A stretch of 64,000 nucleotides of DNA from Microbacterium sp. Clip185. GTDB lineage: Bacteria; Actinomycetota; Actinomycetes; Actinomycetales; Microbacteriaceae. Both the position numbers and the translations under genes were made by a program. Below are positions 1-8,429 of the stretch, in pieces (the first letter of the stretch is position 1; each line of letters starts with the position of its first letter). Under the pieces are notes generated by a model. It saw nothing but the letters and a program-made list of their open reading frames with translations, was not told the DNA's origin and searched no databases. Location of the stretch: the NCBI RefSeq assembly GCF_028743715.1, contig NZ_CP117996.1:3038001-3102000 (forward strand). Direction: 5' to 3'.

Positions 1-138
1 GCGATCGACGGCGTGACCGACGTCTCCGTCGACCTACAGGCCGGCGGCGCGTCGCGCGTCACCTTCCGCTCCGCATCCCCCGTCGACGCGCAGGCGATCG
101 CCGCGGCGATCGACGAAGCGGGCTACTCGCTCGTCTGA
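1..138 (+). CDS. Heavy-metal-associated (HMA) domain protein, C-terminal fragment
   Basis: The 3' end of a gene that starts before the window; 45 codons remain, ending in TGA at 136-138. The peptide (AIDGVTDVSVDL... then AIDEAGYSLV at the end) is the second half of a ferredoxin-like HMA fold as found in CopZ-type copper chaperones and in the N-termini of copper P-type ATPases. The CxxC metal motif would be upstream and cannot be seen. Because the chain stops right after the domain, a small soluble chaperone is more likely than an ATPase, but the fragment could also be the tail of a larger protein. Confidence 0.7.
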   Translation, partial: AIDGVTDVSVDLQAGGASRVTFRSASPVDAQAIAAAIDEAGYSLV

Positions 139-154
139 GCCGCGCCCGCGCGCT

Positions 155-225
155 CGCGAGACTGCATTGTGGTCACGAGATCAGGGGTAATACCCATTAT
201 CTCGTGGCGCAAATGCAGTCTCGCG
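155..225. repeat. 71-bp multi-stem intergenic palindrome
   Basis: Outer arms CGCGAGACTGCAT (155-167) and ATGCAGTCTCGCG (213-225) are perfect. Inside them CACGAGAT pairs with ATCTCGTG, and GGGT pairs with ACCC in the centre. It lies between two convergent genes and could act as a bidirectional terminator, but it has no T tract and its nested design resembles the other palindromic elements of this window. Confidence 0.75.
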
Positions 226-249
226 GGAAGTAAAGGGGTGGCCGGCGCG

Positions 250-1971
250 TCAGCTCACGGTCACGAGCGTGCGCTGCCAGCCGGACGACCCGTCGGGGGC
301 GACGGGGGCCGGCTGCTCGATCTGCAGCTTGCCCGCCGCATCGATCGCCCGCACCGCGATGTAGTGCGAGCCGGGCGTCGCATCCCACTCGAGCACCCAC
401 TGCACCCAGGCATCCTTGTTCACAGGCGAGGAGAGCGTCGCGCGCTGCCACTCGCCATCGTCGATGCTCACCTCGACGGCCGAGATGCCGACGCCCTGCG
501 CCCAGGCCATGCCGGCGATCGGCACCTTGCCCGCGGCCACCGGCTTGCCGAGCTTGGGAGTGTCGACGCGTGACGACAGCTTGATGGGGGCACGGTCGCT
601 GTAGCCTCGGGGCGTCCAGTATGCGGTGTCAGCGGCGAAGGTCGTGACCTTCAGCTCCTCCACCCACTTCGTCGCCGACACGTAGCCGTAGAGACCGGGA
701 ACAACCATCCGCACGGGGAAGCCGTGCTCCAGCGGCAGCGGTTCGCCGTTCATCCCGACCGCGAGGATGGCGTCGATGCCGGGGTCGGTGAGGGTTTCGA
801 GCGGAGTGGATGCGGTGAAGCCGTCGACGCTGCGCGAGAGCACCATGTCGGCCCCGGACTGCACACCGGCGGCGGCGAGCACGGTGCGCACCGGAACGCC
901 GAGCCACCGCGCGTTGCCCACGAGGTCGCCGCCGACCTCGTTCGAGACGCATGTGAGCGTGATCACGTACTCGTCGAGTCCGAGGGCGAGAAGGTCGTCG
1001 AAGCTCAGCTCGACGCGCTTGTCGACCATGCCGTCGACGACGAGGCGCCACGTGTTCGGGTCCACGGTGGGAATCGTCAGCGCGGTGTCGACGCGGTAGA
1101 AGTCCGCGTTGGGGGTGAAGAGGGGCGAGATCCCGTCGATGTCGAGCTCCGCGCCCTGCGGGATCGGAACCGTCGTCTTCGGCGCCGGCAGCCGGAGGGC
1201 ATCGCGGATCTGCCGGATCGATGCGGTCGTCGCGTTCAGCGCCCGCGCTCCGAGGCCCACCACGACGGCGGATGCGGCGACGATGCCGGTGAGGAGGAAG
1301 AACCCGCGGCGGTCCAGCTGCATCTCGGACGGCGCCCGCTTCGGGCGTCGTTCGGGGGACGCGAGATGCGGTACCGAGCCGCCCGAGCCCGCATCACGGG
1401 TCACTTCAACAGGACTTGTGGCGGCATCATCCGCTTCGAGGGACGCAGGATGCGGCGGAATCGCGCCGGAGGCCGCATCACGGGTCCCTTGAACAGAGAC
1501 AGTGGCAGCCGCGGCGGCGAGCTTCCAGCGGCGAAGGCGAGAGGTGAGCAGCATCAGCATCCAGATGCCGACGGCGGCGCCGGCGATGCACGCCACACCG
1601 GCCAGGGCACCCGCATCCGCGCGCGTGACCACGGCGGCGGTCGCGAGGGCTGCGGCGAGCGCGAAGAGCACGACGCCCCACAGCGGTCGGAGGGTCTCGA
1701 CGATGCCGATGACGGCGGCCGCGATCACCACGGCCACCGCGAGGGAGGCGAGCAGCACCGCTTTGTCGGCGGTGCCGAACGTCGAGATCGCGAACTCCTT
1801 GAGCGGACGCGGCACGATGTCGATGACGAACGACCCGACGGCGATCAGGGGACTGGTGCCGCGCGAGACGAGGGCGGCGACCGCCTCGCTGACCGCGAGG
1901 AAGGCCGCTGCCGCAACGACACCGGCGAGCGAAGCCCAACCCCACGTCGTGCGCATCCGCAGTCGTGTCAT
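250..1971 (-). CDS. Membrane-anchored molybdopterin-dependent oxidoreductase (sulfite oxidase/YedY-like)
   Basis: 573 aa. The first ~150 residues hold several hydrophobic helices; a polar linker follows (about 155-215); a twin-arginine-like DRRGFFLL segment leads into another helix; the C-terminal half is an oxidoreductase molybdopterin-binding domain with a Mo-co dimerisation-like tail. The TCVSNEVGG stretch carries the family's molybdenum-ligating cysteine (about Cys341). The active site is expected outside the membrane, and the substrate is unknown. I chose the ATG at 1971 because GGAG precedes it; an in-frame ATG at 2004 has no ribosome site. It lies 59 bp after the fasciclin gene in the same direction, probably one transcript. 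The linker contains two in-frame copies of a 61-bp palindromic repeat. Confidence 0.88.
   Translation of the reverse strand: MTRLRMRTTWGWASLAGVVAAAAFLAVSEAVAALVSRGTSPLIAVGSFVIDIVPRPLKEFAISTFGTADKAVLLASLAVAVVIAAAVIGIVETLRPLWGVVLFALAAALATAAVVTRADAGALAGVACIAGAAVGIWMLMLLTSRLRRWKLAAAAATVSVQGTRDAASGAIPPHPASLEADDAATSPVEVTRDAGSGGSVPHLASPERRPKRAPSEMQLDRRGFFLLTGIVAASAVVVGLGARALNATTASIRQIRDALRLPAPKTTVPIPQGAELDIDGISPLFTPNADFYRVDTALTIPTVDPNTWRLVVDGMVDKRVELSFDDLLALGLDEYVITLTCVSNEVGGDLVGNARWLGVPVRTVLAAAGVQSGADMVLSRSVDGFTASTPLETLTDPGIDAILAVGMNGEPLPLEHGFPVRMVVPGLYGYVSATKWVEELKVTTFAADTAYWTPRGYSDRAPIKLSSRVDTPKLGKPVAAGKVPIAGMAWAQGVGISAVEVSIDDGEWQRATLSSPVNKDAWVQWVLEWDATPGSHYIAVRAIDAAGKLQIEQPAPVAPDGSSGWQRTLVTVS
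1350..1494. repeat. Two copies of the 61-bp palindromic repeat, in frame inside a gene
   Basis: Copies at 1350-1410 and 1434-1494, each 61 bp, separated by 23 bp. Ends are TTCGGGGGAC/GTCACTTCAA and TTCGAGGGAC/GTCCCTTGAA, with inner arms GATGCGG/CCGCATC. The same unit with 13-bp spacers occurs at 12377-12585 and 41502-41710. Here the period is 84 bp (28 codons), so the encoded peptides TRDAASGAIPPHPASLE and TRDAGSGGSVPHLASPE repeat in frame in the linker between membrane and catalytic domains. Confidence 0.85.
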
Positions 1972-2030
1972 GGTCGGTCTCCGCTCGCCGGTCCGGCGAT
2001 TCACGCCGGGGTGTCGTCAGTGTTCAGGGA

Positions 2031-2687
2031 TCACATGGGGGGCATCAGCACCGAGTCGATGAGGTACACGGTCGCGTTCTTCGTCTTCACGCCACCGCAG
2101 ATGACCTTGGCGCCGTTGACCATGATGTTGTCACCGCTGCCGGTCACCGTCACGTCCTGACCCTCGACCGTGGTGTGCGTGCCGTCGATGGCGCTCGGCG
2201 CGATCTGGCCGGGGACCACGTGGTAGGTGAGGATCTTGGTCAGAGCCGCGCTGTCGGTCTTCAGCGAGTCGATGGTCGCGGCGTCGATCTTCGCGAAGGC
2301 GTCGTCGACGGGCGCGAAGACCGTGAACTCGCTGCCGTTGAGCGTGTCGACGAGGTTCACGTCGGGGTTCAGCTTGCCGCTGACGGCCGACACGAGGGTC
2401 GTGAGCAGCGGGTTGTTGGATGCGGCCGTCGCGACCGGGTCCAGCGACATGCCCTCGACCGAGCCCGCACCGCTCGGAACCATCGCGGCGTAGTCGGCGC
2501 AGCCGGCGCCGACGAGGTCGGATGCCGCATCCATCGTCTTGCTGGGCATCGGTGCCGCCGTCGAGGTCTCGGGCGCCATGGTGCTCTCGGACGTGCCGGC
2601 CGATCCGCCCGCACAACCTGCGAGCGCGAATCCGGCGACGGCGAGAAGGGTGAGGCCGCCGAAGAGGTGCTTCTTGTTGGTGCGCAT
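2031..2687 (-). CDS. Fasciclin-domain lipoprotein (MPT70/MPT83-like)
   Basis: 218 aa. A lipoprotein signal peptide ends in the lipobox LAGC at about residues 22-25, so the mature protein should be anchored outside the cytoplasmic membrane. A Ser/Thr/Ala-rich spacer follows, then one fasciclin (FAS1) domain from about residue 60 with family motifs such as [14 protein letters not shown] and YHVVPGQ. FAS1 domains act in adhesion and protein contacts; no enzyme function is implied. The start has a strong GGAGGA site six bases before ATG. It precedes the molybdopterin oxidoreductase in the same direction. Pairing of fasciclin lipoproteins with redox membrane proteins is known in actinobacteria, so a shared envelope redox role is possible. 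Confidence 0.92.
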   Translation of the reverse strand: MRTNKKHLFGGLTLLAVAGFALAGCAGGSAGTSESTMAPETSTAAPMPSKTMDAASDLVGAGCADYAAMVPSGAGSVEGMSLDPVATAASNNPLLTTLVSAVSGKLNPDVNLVDTLNGSEFTVFAPVDDAFAKIDAATIDSLKTDSAALTKILTYHVVPGQIAPSAIDGTHTTVEGQDVTVTGSGDNIMVNGAKVICGGVKTKNATVYLIDSVLMPPM

Positions 2688-2822
2688 GATGTCCTCCGAA
2701 TCAGAGAGTCGCTGTGTACCGACTCGTTCAGAACACGCCCCGGTGCCGGGAGCGAGGCAGCCGCACTCTTGCGGCGTACATCCTCTGTTCGGCGTGCTCT
2801 CTGAAACGGATGGGAAGAATTT

Positions 2823-3653
2823 CTAGCGAGTGCGTACGGCCCGTCCGGACACGACGATTCCGCCCGAGGAGGTCACGTCCACATCCAGTTCGCTGGGCCG
2901 ACCGACGTGCGCGCCCTGACGGATCCGGATGCGGCGCGGAGCCAGGCCCCGGCTGCGCAGGTACCCGCCCGTTGCCGCGGCCGCGGCGCCCGTGGCCGGG
3001 TCCTCGGAAACAGTGCCGACGGGGAAGATGTTGCGTGCATGCCAGAGCGTGTCGCTCTCGGGCCAGAGCACGATGATCGTGGCCGGCCACCCGTTCGCAT
3101 CCAGCAGGCGGCGCGCGGCGGCGGGGTCGAAGACGAACGCGTCGAACACCGGGCGCTCGGCGAGCACGAGCAGCGGATGCCAGTTCCCTCCGTACGCGAG
3201 AGCCGGCGGATACGACGGATGCAGCGCCTGCCTGTCGATTCCGAGCAGCGCCGTGATCTCGTCCAAGGTCGCCGGCGCCAGCTCTGCCGCATCCGGTTCC
3301 ACGCTCGTGAACGACACGATGCGCCCGCGCTCGTCCGACCGCGTCGTGATCTCGATCGCGCCCGCCGCGGTCTCGAACACGAAGCGGCCGTCGCCGTCTC
3401 GCTCTGCGAGCGCCGCGGCCGTGGCGACCGTCGCGTGACCGCAGAAGGGCACTTCGGCGATCGGGGAGAAGTACCGGATGCGGCGGGCGCCGTCCGCATC
3501 CGTCGTCGTGAAGGCGGACTCGGCGTAACCGAGGTCGGCGGCGGTGCGCTGCATCCGCTCGTCGCTCCAGCCCTCGGCTCGGCGCACGACACCCGCCGGG
3601 TTGCCGCCGGCCGGGTCGTCGGAGAAGGCGGTCCAGTGCTCGATCTCGCTCAC
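2823..3653 (-). CDS. PhzF-family isomerase/epimerase-like protein
   Basis: 276 aa, the normal size for the PhzF/diaminopimelate-epimerase-like fold. The N-terminus shows the family pattern FSDDPAGGNPAGVV, followed by ESAF near residue 45 (the family's conserved glutamate region), RIRYFSP and EVPFCGHATVATA; the C-terminal half has SEDPATGAAAAATGGYL. PhzF itself isomerises a phenazine precursor, but most homologues have unknown substrates and no phenazine genes are nearby. The GTG start lies six bases after a TAGCGT hexamer and has no ribosome site, so a leaderless mRNA is likely. It stands as a single gene downstream of the acyl-CoA synthetase region. Confidence 0.88.
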   Translation of the reverse strand: MSEIEHWTAFSDDPAGGNPAGVVRRAEGWSDERMQRTAADLGYAESAFTTTDADGARRIRYFSPIAEVPFCGHATVATAAALAERDGDGRFVFETAAGAIEITTRSDERGRIVSFTSVEPDAAELAPATLDEITALLGIDRQALHPSYPPALAYGGNWHPLLVLAERPVFDAFVFDPAAARRLLDANGWPATIIVLWPESDTLWHARNIFPVGTVSEDPATGAAAAATGGYLRSRGLAPRRIRIRQGAHVGRPSELDVDVTSSGGIVVSGRAVRTR

Positions 3654-3659
3654 GCTCTC

Positions 3660-3665
3660 ACGCTA
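3660..3665 (-). promoter_or_regulatory. -10 hexamer TAGCGT of the phzF-like gene
   Basis: On the minus strand TAGCGT is followed by six bases and then the GTG start at 3653. This places transcription initiation at or next to the start codon. Confidence 0.55.
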
Positions 3666-3722
3666 CCCACGCGTGAGCGTCCCGGCCCCGGTCCACCCGT
3701 GTGTGCGTGGACCGCCCGAGGC

Positions 3723-5423
3723 TCAGCCCTTGAGGTCGGGGAAGTCGCTCTCGCGGAACTCGGAGCCGATGCGCTCGGTCCCGGCCGCCTCCTCGCGCTC
3801 ACGCAATTCGACACGGCGGATCTTGCCGGAGATCGTCTTGGGCAGCTCGAAGAACTCGACCCGGCGCACCCGCATGTAGGGCGGCATGTGCTCGCGCGCG
3901 TGGGCGAGGATGCTGCGTGCCGTCGCCGCGTCCGGTTCCACGCCCGCGGCGAGCGCGACGTAGGCCTTCACCACGTTCAGCCGCACCGCATCCGGGGCGC
4001 CGACGACACCGGCCTCGGCCACGGCCGGGTGCTCGAGCAGGATCGACTCCACCTCGAACGGCGACACCTTGAAGTCGCTGGCCTTGAACACGTCGTCCGT
4101 GCGCCCCACGAACGTCAGGAAGCCCTCCGCGTCACGGACGGCGACATCGCTCGTGTGGTAGTACCCGTCGTGCTCGACCTTGGCGGTGCGTTCGGGCTCT
4201 CCGATGTAGCCGGGCGTGAGGTTGAGCGGCCGCACGGGGGCCGTGGGCAGACAGATCTCCCCCTCGTCAGCCACCTCGCCGGTGAGCGGATCCAGCAGCA
4301 CGATCTCGACGCCGGGAAGCGCACGCCCCATGGATCCGGGCTTGAGCGCCACACCGGGGGTGTTGCCGATGACGGCCGTCAGCTCGGTCTGCCCGTATCC
4401 GTCGCGGATCTGGATGCCCCACCGGCGCTCGATCGTGGCGATCACCTCGGGGTTGAGCGGTTCGCCCGCCGACAGCAACTCGCGAAGCGCCCGCGGCTTG
4501 TGCTCGAGGTCGGCCTGGATGAGCATGCGCCACACCGTCGGCGGCGCGCAGAACGTGTTGACGCCCGCATGGTCGAGCTCGCCGGCGAGGGCCACCGCGT
4601 CGAAGCGGCGGTAGTTGTAGACGAACACGGTCGCCTCGGCGATCCACGGCGAGAAGAACAGGCTCCAGGCGTGCTTGCCCCAGCCGGGCGCACTGATGGT
4701 CATGTGCACGTCGCCAGGGCGCACGCCGATCCAGTACATCGTGCTGAGGTGACCCACCGGGTACGAGACGTGCGTGTGCTCGACCATCTTCGGACGCGAA
4801 GTCGTTCCGGAGGTGAAGTAGACGATCGCCGTGTCGGTGGAGTCCACGACGACGCCTGGGCGCTCGTCGGATGCGGCGTCCGCATCCGTGAACGAGGCCC
4901 AGCCCTCTCGGTCTCCGCCCACGACGACCCGCACCAGCTCAGGATCGAGCCCGTCGAACTTCTCGGCATCCGCCGCATCCGCGATCACGACGCGGACGCC
5001 CGCGCGCTCGATGCGCTCGGCCAGATCGTCGGGTCCGAGCACGACCGAGGTCGGCAGGATGACGGCACCCAGCTTCATGATGGCGAGCATCGCCTCCCAG
5101 AGCTCGACCCGGTTGTCGAGCATGAGCATCACGGCGTCGCCGCGGCGCACACCCGCGTCGCGCAGCCAGTTCGCGACACGGTCGGAGCGCACGCGCATCT
5201 CGTCGTACGTGCGTGACGCCTCGGTGCCGTCCTCCTCGAGCACCCGCAGGGCGAGCCGGTCGTTGCCGAGGGCGATCTCGTCGAACCAGTCGACGGCCCA
5301 GTTGAAGTGGTCTCCCACGTCGGGCCAGACGAACCCCGCGCGAGCGGCCTCGATGTCGTGGGAGTGGGCGAGCAGGAAGTCCCTGGCCTCGCGGAATGCG
5401 CGGCCGGCGGCGGAGTGGAGCAT
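3723..5423 (-). CDS. Acyl-CoA synthetase (AMP-binding, ANL superfamily)
   Basis: 566 aa, full length. It should activate a carboxylic acid with ATP and CoA through an acyl-adenylate. Visible motifs: the P-loop-like YFTSGTTSRPKMVEHTH at about residue 200, GYGQTE in the middle (A5), YYHTSDVAVRDAEGFLTFVGR (A7-A8) and the C-terminal PKTISGKIRR with the adenylating lysine. The arrangement matches medium-chain/benzoate-type ligases of the MACS group, but the chain-length preference cannot be read. It is probably transcribed alone; two acyl-CoA dehydrogenases elsewhere in the window would fit a fatty-acid oxidation role. ATG follows a modest GAACGAAG ribosome site. Confidence 0.92.
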   Translation of the reverse strand: MLHSAAGRAFREARDFLLAHSHDIEAARAGFVWPDVGDHFNWAVDWFDEIALGNDRLALRVLEEDGTEASRTYDEMRVRSDRVANWLRDAGVRRGDAVMLMLDNRVELWEAMLAIMKLGAVILPTSVVLGPDDLAERIERAGVRVVIADAADAEKFDGLDPELVRVVVGGDREGWASFTDADAASDERPGVVVDSTDTAIVYFTSGTTSRPKMVEHTHVSYPVGHLSTMYWIGVRPGDVHMTISAPGWGKHAWSLFFSPWIAEATVFVYNYRRFDAVALAGELDHAGVNTFCAPPTVWRMLIQADLEHKPRALRELLSAGEPLNPEVIATIERRWGIQIRDGYGQTELTAVIGNTPGVALKPGSMGRALPGVEIVLLDPLTGEVADEGEICLPTAPVRPLNLTPGYIGEPERTAKVEHDGYYHTSDVAVRDAEGFLTFVGRTDDVFKASDFKVSPFEVESILLEHPAVAEAGVVGAPDAVRLNVVKAYVALAAGVEPDAATARSILAHAREHMPPYMRVRRVEFFELPKTISGKIRRVELREREEAAGTERIGSEFRESDFPDLKG

Positions 5424-5597
5424 CGTGTCTTCGTTCTCGACGGGGAGAGGATGCGGCGCTCGCGAGCGGGCTCTGGCACCGTCCGGTCAGTCTAGGACGG
5501 GGTATGTGCGGGCCGCGGCATCCTCTCCCAGGTGATGCCCGATAGCATCGGTGCGGTCGTCGCCGCCAGGGGGAGCCGGCCAGGAGGTCTCGGAACC

Positions 5598-6752
5598 ATG
5601 CACACGACCAGACGACAGCAACGTGGACGCCGCTCGGTGCTGCGCCGCAGGAGAGCCCTGGCTGCGATCGTCGCCGCGCTCGCGGTCGTTCTGATCGTCG
5701 TCGGTGTGGTGGCGGTCGTGCGGGGGATGACGTCAGCTCCCTCACCGGCGGCTCAGGCGGATCCCGGCGAGTCGACGTCGACTCCCACACCCACGCCCAC
5801 ACCTCTCACCGCGAGCCAGCAGCTGCTCGCCGACAGCGACGACCCGGCCGCGTGCGCCGTGAGCTTCGCCGGCGACGGCATCGCCGAGCCGCCTCAGCTG
5901 CAGTCAGAGGGCAAGCTCTACGCCTATCTGCCGATCCCGAGCCGGGAGGGCGCCGTCTTCGCCGGGTGGTACGCGACTGCGGCCGACGCACAGGCGCTCA
6001 CCATCCCGGCGCGCGTGAACGGCGCCGACATCGTGACGTGCACCGACAAAGAGATCACGCTCTACGGCGCGTGGAAGACGCCGGAAGAAGTGGCGAGCGA
6101 GAACGTCGGCGTCCCGATCCTCATGTACCACCAGTTCACGACCCGCCCCGAGGGCGAGGACGGCTGGCTCAAGGGCAACTACGCGTACATCAACGACTTC
6201 GACGCGCACATGGCCTACATCGCCGAGAAGCAGTTCTACCTGCCGACCTGGGATGAGCTCAGCGCCTTCATCGACGGCCGGCTCTTCCTTCCCCACCAGT
6301 CCGTGATCGTCACCGACGACGACGCCGACCAGACCTGGCTGGATCTGGCGGTTCCCGTGGTCGAGAAGTACCAGGTGCTGACGACGTCGTTCGTCATCAC
6401 CGGTGCCCGACAGGCACCGTCGCCCGGGCTGCACGTGCTGCAGCGCTCGCACACCCACGACATGCACACGGCCGGCGACAACGGCAAGGGGCGGATGGTC
6501 AACTACTCGGTCGACCAGATCGTCGCCGATATGAACACCTCTGCACAGATCCTGGGCGCCAAGGAAGTCATGGCCTATCCCTACGGCCACTACAACGACA
6601 CGGCGAAAGAGGGCCTGCGCCAGGCCGGTTACGAGATGGCCCGCACGATTGAACCCGGCTACGTGCGCGCAGGGACCGACAAGCTCGCGCTTCCGACGGT
6701 GCGCATCAACTACGGGATGGGCCTGCAGGACCTCATCAACCTGATCGGCTGA
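5598..6752 (+). CDS. Membrane-anchored polysaccharide deacetylase with InlB B-repeat-like module
   Basis: 384 aa. A basic N-terminus and one hydrophobic helix (about 20-45) anchor the protein. A Pro/Thr spacer follows, then a module at about 95-155 ending in a Listeria-Bacteroides/InlB B-repeat-like strand pattern (FAGWYAT ... ITLYGAWK), then the NodB deacetylase domain. Deacetylase motifs: IVTDDDADQTW in place of the usual TFDDG (about 238), HTHDMH for the metal histidines (about 285) and AYPYGHYND (about 325). The likely substrate is cell-wall glycan outside the membrane. ATG at 5598 is chosen because GGAGG lies ten bases upstream; an in-frame ATG at 5532 lacks one. The aspartate-rich motif 1 is unusual. 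Confidence 0.85.
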   Translation: MHTTRRQQRGRRSVLRRRRALAAIVAALAVVLIVVGVVAVVRGMTSAPSPAAQADPGESTSTPTPTPTPLTASQQLLADSDDPAACAVSFAGDGIAEPPQLQSEGKLYAYLPIPSREGAVFAGWYATAADAQALTIPARVNGADIVTCTDKEITLYGAWKTPEEVASENVGVPILMYHQFTTRPEGEDGWLKGNYAYINDFDAHMAYIAEKQFYLPTWDELSAFIDGRLFLPHQSVIVTDDDADQTWLDLAVPVVEKYQVLTTSFVITGARQAPSPGLHVLQRSHTHDMHTAGDNGKGRMVNYSVDQIVADMNTSAQILGAKEVMAYPYGHYNDTAKEGLRQAGYEMARTIEPGYVRAGTDKLALPTVRINYGMGLQDLINLIG

Positions 6753-6761
6753 TCTGCCGGA

Positions 6762-7916
6762 TCAGATCTCCCCGGGCGAGATCGCCTGACGGTCGATCTC
6801 CTCGACGAAGTACCGTGCCCGCGAGGGCGCCGGGCGCGGCGACGAGGCGCGGCGGGGTGCGTAGACCACGAGCGAGTGGAACAGGAAGCGCACCACGAAG
6901 GCGGCGACGAGGGTGACGGCGGTCGCGATGACCACCGAGATGTGCCAGGTCGAGATCATCAGCGTCGTGATCGGGATGCGGATGAGCAGCTCGATGTTGT
7001 TGAACGAGAACGACTTCGCGAACCTGCTGCCGATCCCGGACGCCTGCTCACGCATGTCCTGGAAGACGAAGCGCTCCTGCAGCAGGAAGTTGGCGATGAT
7101 CGTCGTCTCCGCGGCGATGATCATGGCGGCCAGGTCGTGGACGCCGGCGTGCGAGAGCAGCCAGACGATCGCGACGTTGGCCACGGCCCCCAGCGCACCG
7201 ATGAGCGCGAAGGCGGACATCTTGCCGAAGCGGAGCATCGCCAGCTGCGTCAGGAACGAGATGCCCTGCGAGAACGAGGCCTTCGACGCACCCGCGAACC
7301 GGTCCGCGAACGCGAACGGGATCTCGGCCACGCGCAGCGACCGACGAGCGAGGATCTCCAGCAGGATCTTGAAGCCGCGCGGGCGCAGCTGGTCGAGGTC
7401 GATGGCCCGACGGTCCACGAGGAAGAACCCGGTCATCGGGTCGGTGACCTCGCGCAGGCGGATCGGGAACATCGCCTTCGTCACGGCGGTCGAGCCGCGA
7501 GAGACGATCACACGAGAACGATCGGCGAGCCCACCAGCGGTGCCGTCGGCGGTGTAGCGCGAAGCCACCACCACGTCGACGTCGCCGTGCAGGTAGCGCG
7601 CGACGAGGCGCGCAATGTCCTCCGGCGGATGCTGCAGGTCGCCGTCCATGACGATGCAGACATCGCTGGGCGCGGCATCCAAGCCCGCGACGACGGCTCC
7701 GCTCAGACCGCCCGCGGGGTCGTCGCGGTGGATGAGGCGAACGGGGATGCTGGCGGTGGACGCCACGCGACGGATGACGTCGGGCGTCTCGTCCGTACTG
7801 TCGTCGACGAAGAGGATGTCGACGCTGAAGCCCTTCGCGGTTGCGGCGACCCGACGCACGAGCTCGGCCACATTGGGCGCCTCGTTGAACGTGGGGACGA
7901 TGACCGTGACCTGCAT
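6762..7916 (-). CDS. Family 2 glycosyltransferase with C-terminal GtrA-like membrane domain
   Basis: 384 aa. Residues 1-230 form a GT2 domain of the dolichyl/polyprenyl-phosphate sugar synthase type: VIVPTFNEAPN at the start, DDSTDETPD, DGDLQHPPE and SRYTADGT. The remaining part is a GtrA-like domain with four hydrophobic helices (FALIGALGAVANVAIVW onward). Such fusions transfer a sugar to polyprenyl phosphate and may help flip it for envelope glycosylation. The ATG at 7916 follows AGGCGG at good spacing; a GTG at 7922 is possible. It converges with the polysaccharide deacetylase gene, separated by nine bases. The 162 bp upstream are a divergent promoter region shared with the glutaredoxin-like gene. 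Confidence 0.9.
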   Translation of the reverse strand: MQVTVIVPTFNEAPNVAELVRRVAATAKGFSVDILFVDDSTDETPDVIRRVASTASIPVRLIHRDDPAGGLSGAVVAGLDAAPSDVCIVMDGDLQHPPEDIARLVARYLHGDVDVVVASRYTADGTAGGLADRSRVIVSRGSTAVTKAMFPIRLREVTDPMTGFFLVDRRAIDLDQLRPRGFKILLEILARRSLRVAEIPFAFADRFAGASKASFSQGISFLTQLAMLRFGKMSAFALIGALGAVANVAIVWLLSHAGVHDLAAMIIAAETTIIANFLLQERFVFQDMREQASGIGSRFAKSFSFNNIELLIRIPITTLMISTWHISVVIATAVTLVAAFVVRFLFHSLVVYAPRRASSPRPAPSRARYFVEEIDRQAISPGEI

Positions 7917-8065
7917 TTGCACCGCCTGATGGAAGCTGTGAACGCCCGAATGCGGGCGACATTGTTCATCCTGGCACGCTCGTCATGTCAATTCCCTGGG
8001 GTTGAGCATCCACATAGGAATCCGCTAGCCAACTCGTAACCACCCGATCACGGGCTGTTTACCCG

Positions 8066-8071
8066 TACGCT
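8066..8071 (+). promoter_or_regulatory. -10 hexamer TACGCT of the glutaredoxin-like gene
   Basis: TACGCT is followed by seven bases and the ATG at 8079, with no ribosome site between them, which fits a leaderless transcript. Confidence 0.5.
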
Positions 8072-8078
8072 GGAATTC

Positions 8079-8339
8079 ATGAGCGAAACGGGATCCGGCA
8101 TCACGATGTTCGGCGCCGAGTGGTGCCGCGACTGCCGCCGCACGAAGGCTCAGCTCGACGAGCTGGGCGTGGAGTACACCTACGTCGACCTCGAGGCCGA
8201 CCCGGCCGCCGCCGATGTCGCCCGCGAGATCTCCGGCCGCACCAACATCCCTGTCGTGGTCTATCCCGATGCGACCCACCACGTCGAGCCGTCCAACGCG
8301 GACGTCGACGCGAAGCTTCGCGAGCTGTCGATCATCTGA
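8079..8339 (+). CDS. Glutaredoxin-like protein (mycoredoxin/NrdH type)
   Basis: 86 aa thioredoxin-fold protein. The redox motif is EWCRDCRRTK (CxxC, about residues 15-18), and TNIPVVVYPDATHHVEP gives the cis-proline loop. Length and motif fit actinobacterial mycoredoxins, which reduce mycothiol-mixed disulfides in the cytoplasm, or NrdH-like electron donors. The CRDC motif differs from the usual CPYC/CGYC, so the precise donor is uncertain. It is divergent from the glycosyltransferase and ends 90 bp before the acyltransferase. Confidence 0.85.
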   Translation: MSETGSGITMFGAEWCRDCRRTKAQLDELGVEYTYVDLEADPAAADVAREISGRTNIPVVVYPDATHHVEPSNADVDAKLRELSII

Positions 8340-8400
8340 GCGGCTCCCCGCTTCTCGGCGGGATGCGGGTGCGACGGAGCGTGGGACCGCTCCCCGTACA

Positions 8401-8426
8401 CTGATTCCGGCTTCCGCCGGAATCAG
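8401..8426. repeat. 26-bp perfect hairpin before the acyltransferase start
   Basis: CTGATTCCGGC, a four-base loop TTCC, and GCCGGAATCAG: perfect 11-bp arms. It ends three bases before the GTG at 8430 and begins at the end of a possible TACACT -10 hexamer (8397-8402), so it would occupy almost the entire leader and leave no room for a ribosome site. It could be a terminator of the upstream gene or a translational control hairpin. Confidence 0.65.
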
Positions 8427-8429
8427 CAC

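Noticed and set aside
8379..8395. GGGACCGCTCCC as a second DosR-type box
   Set aside because: Spacing between half-sites is 12 rather than 14 bp overall and symmetry is broken.
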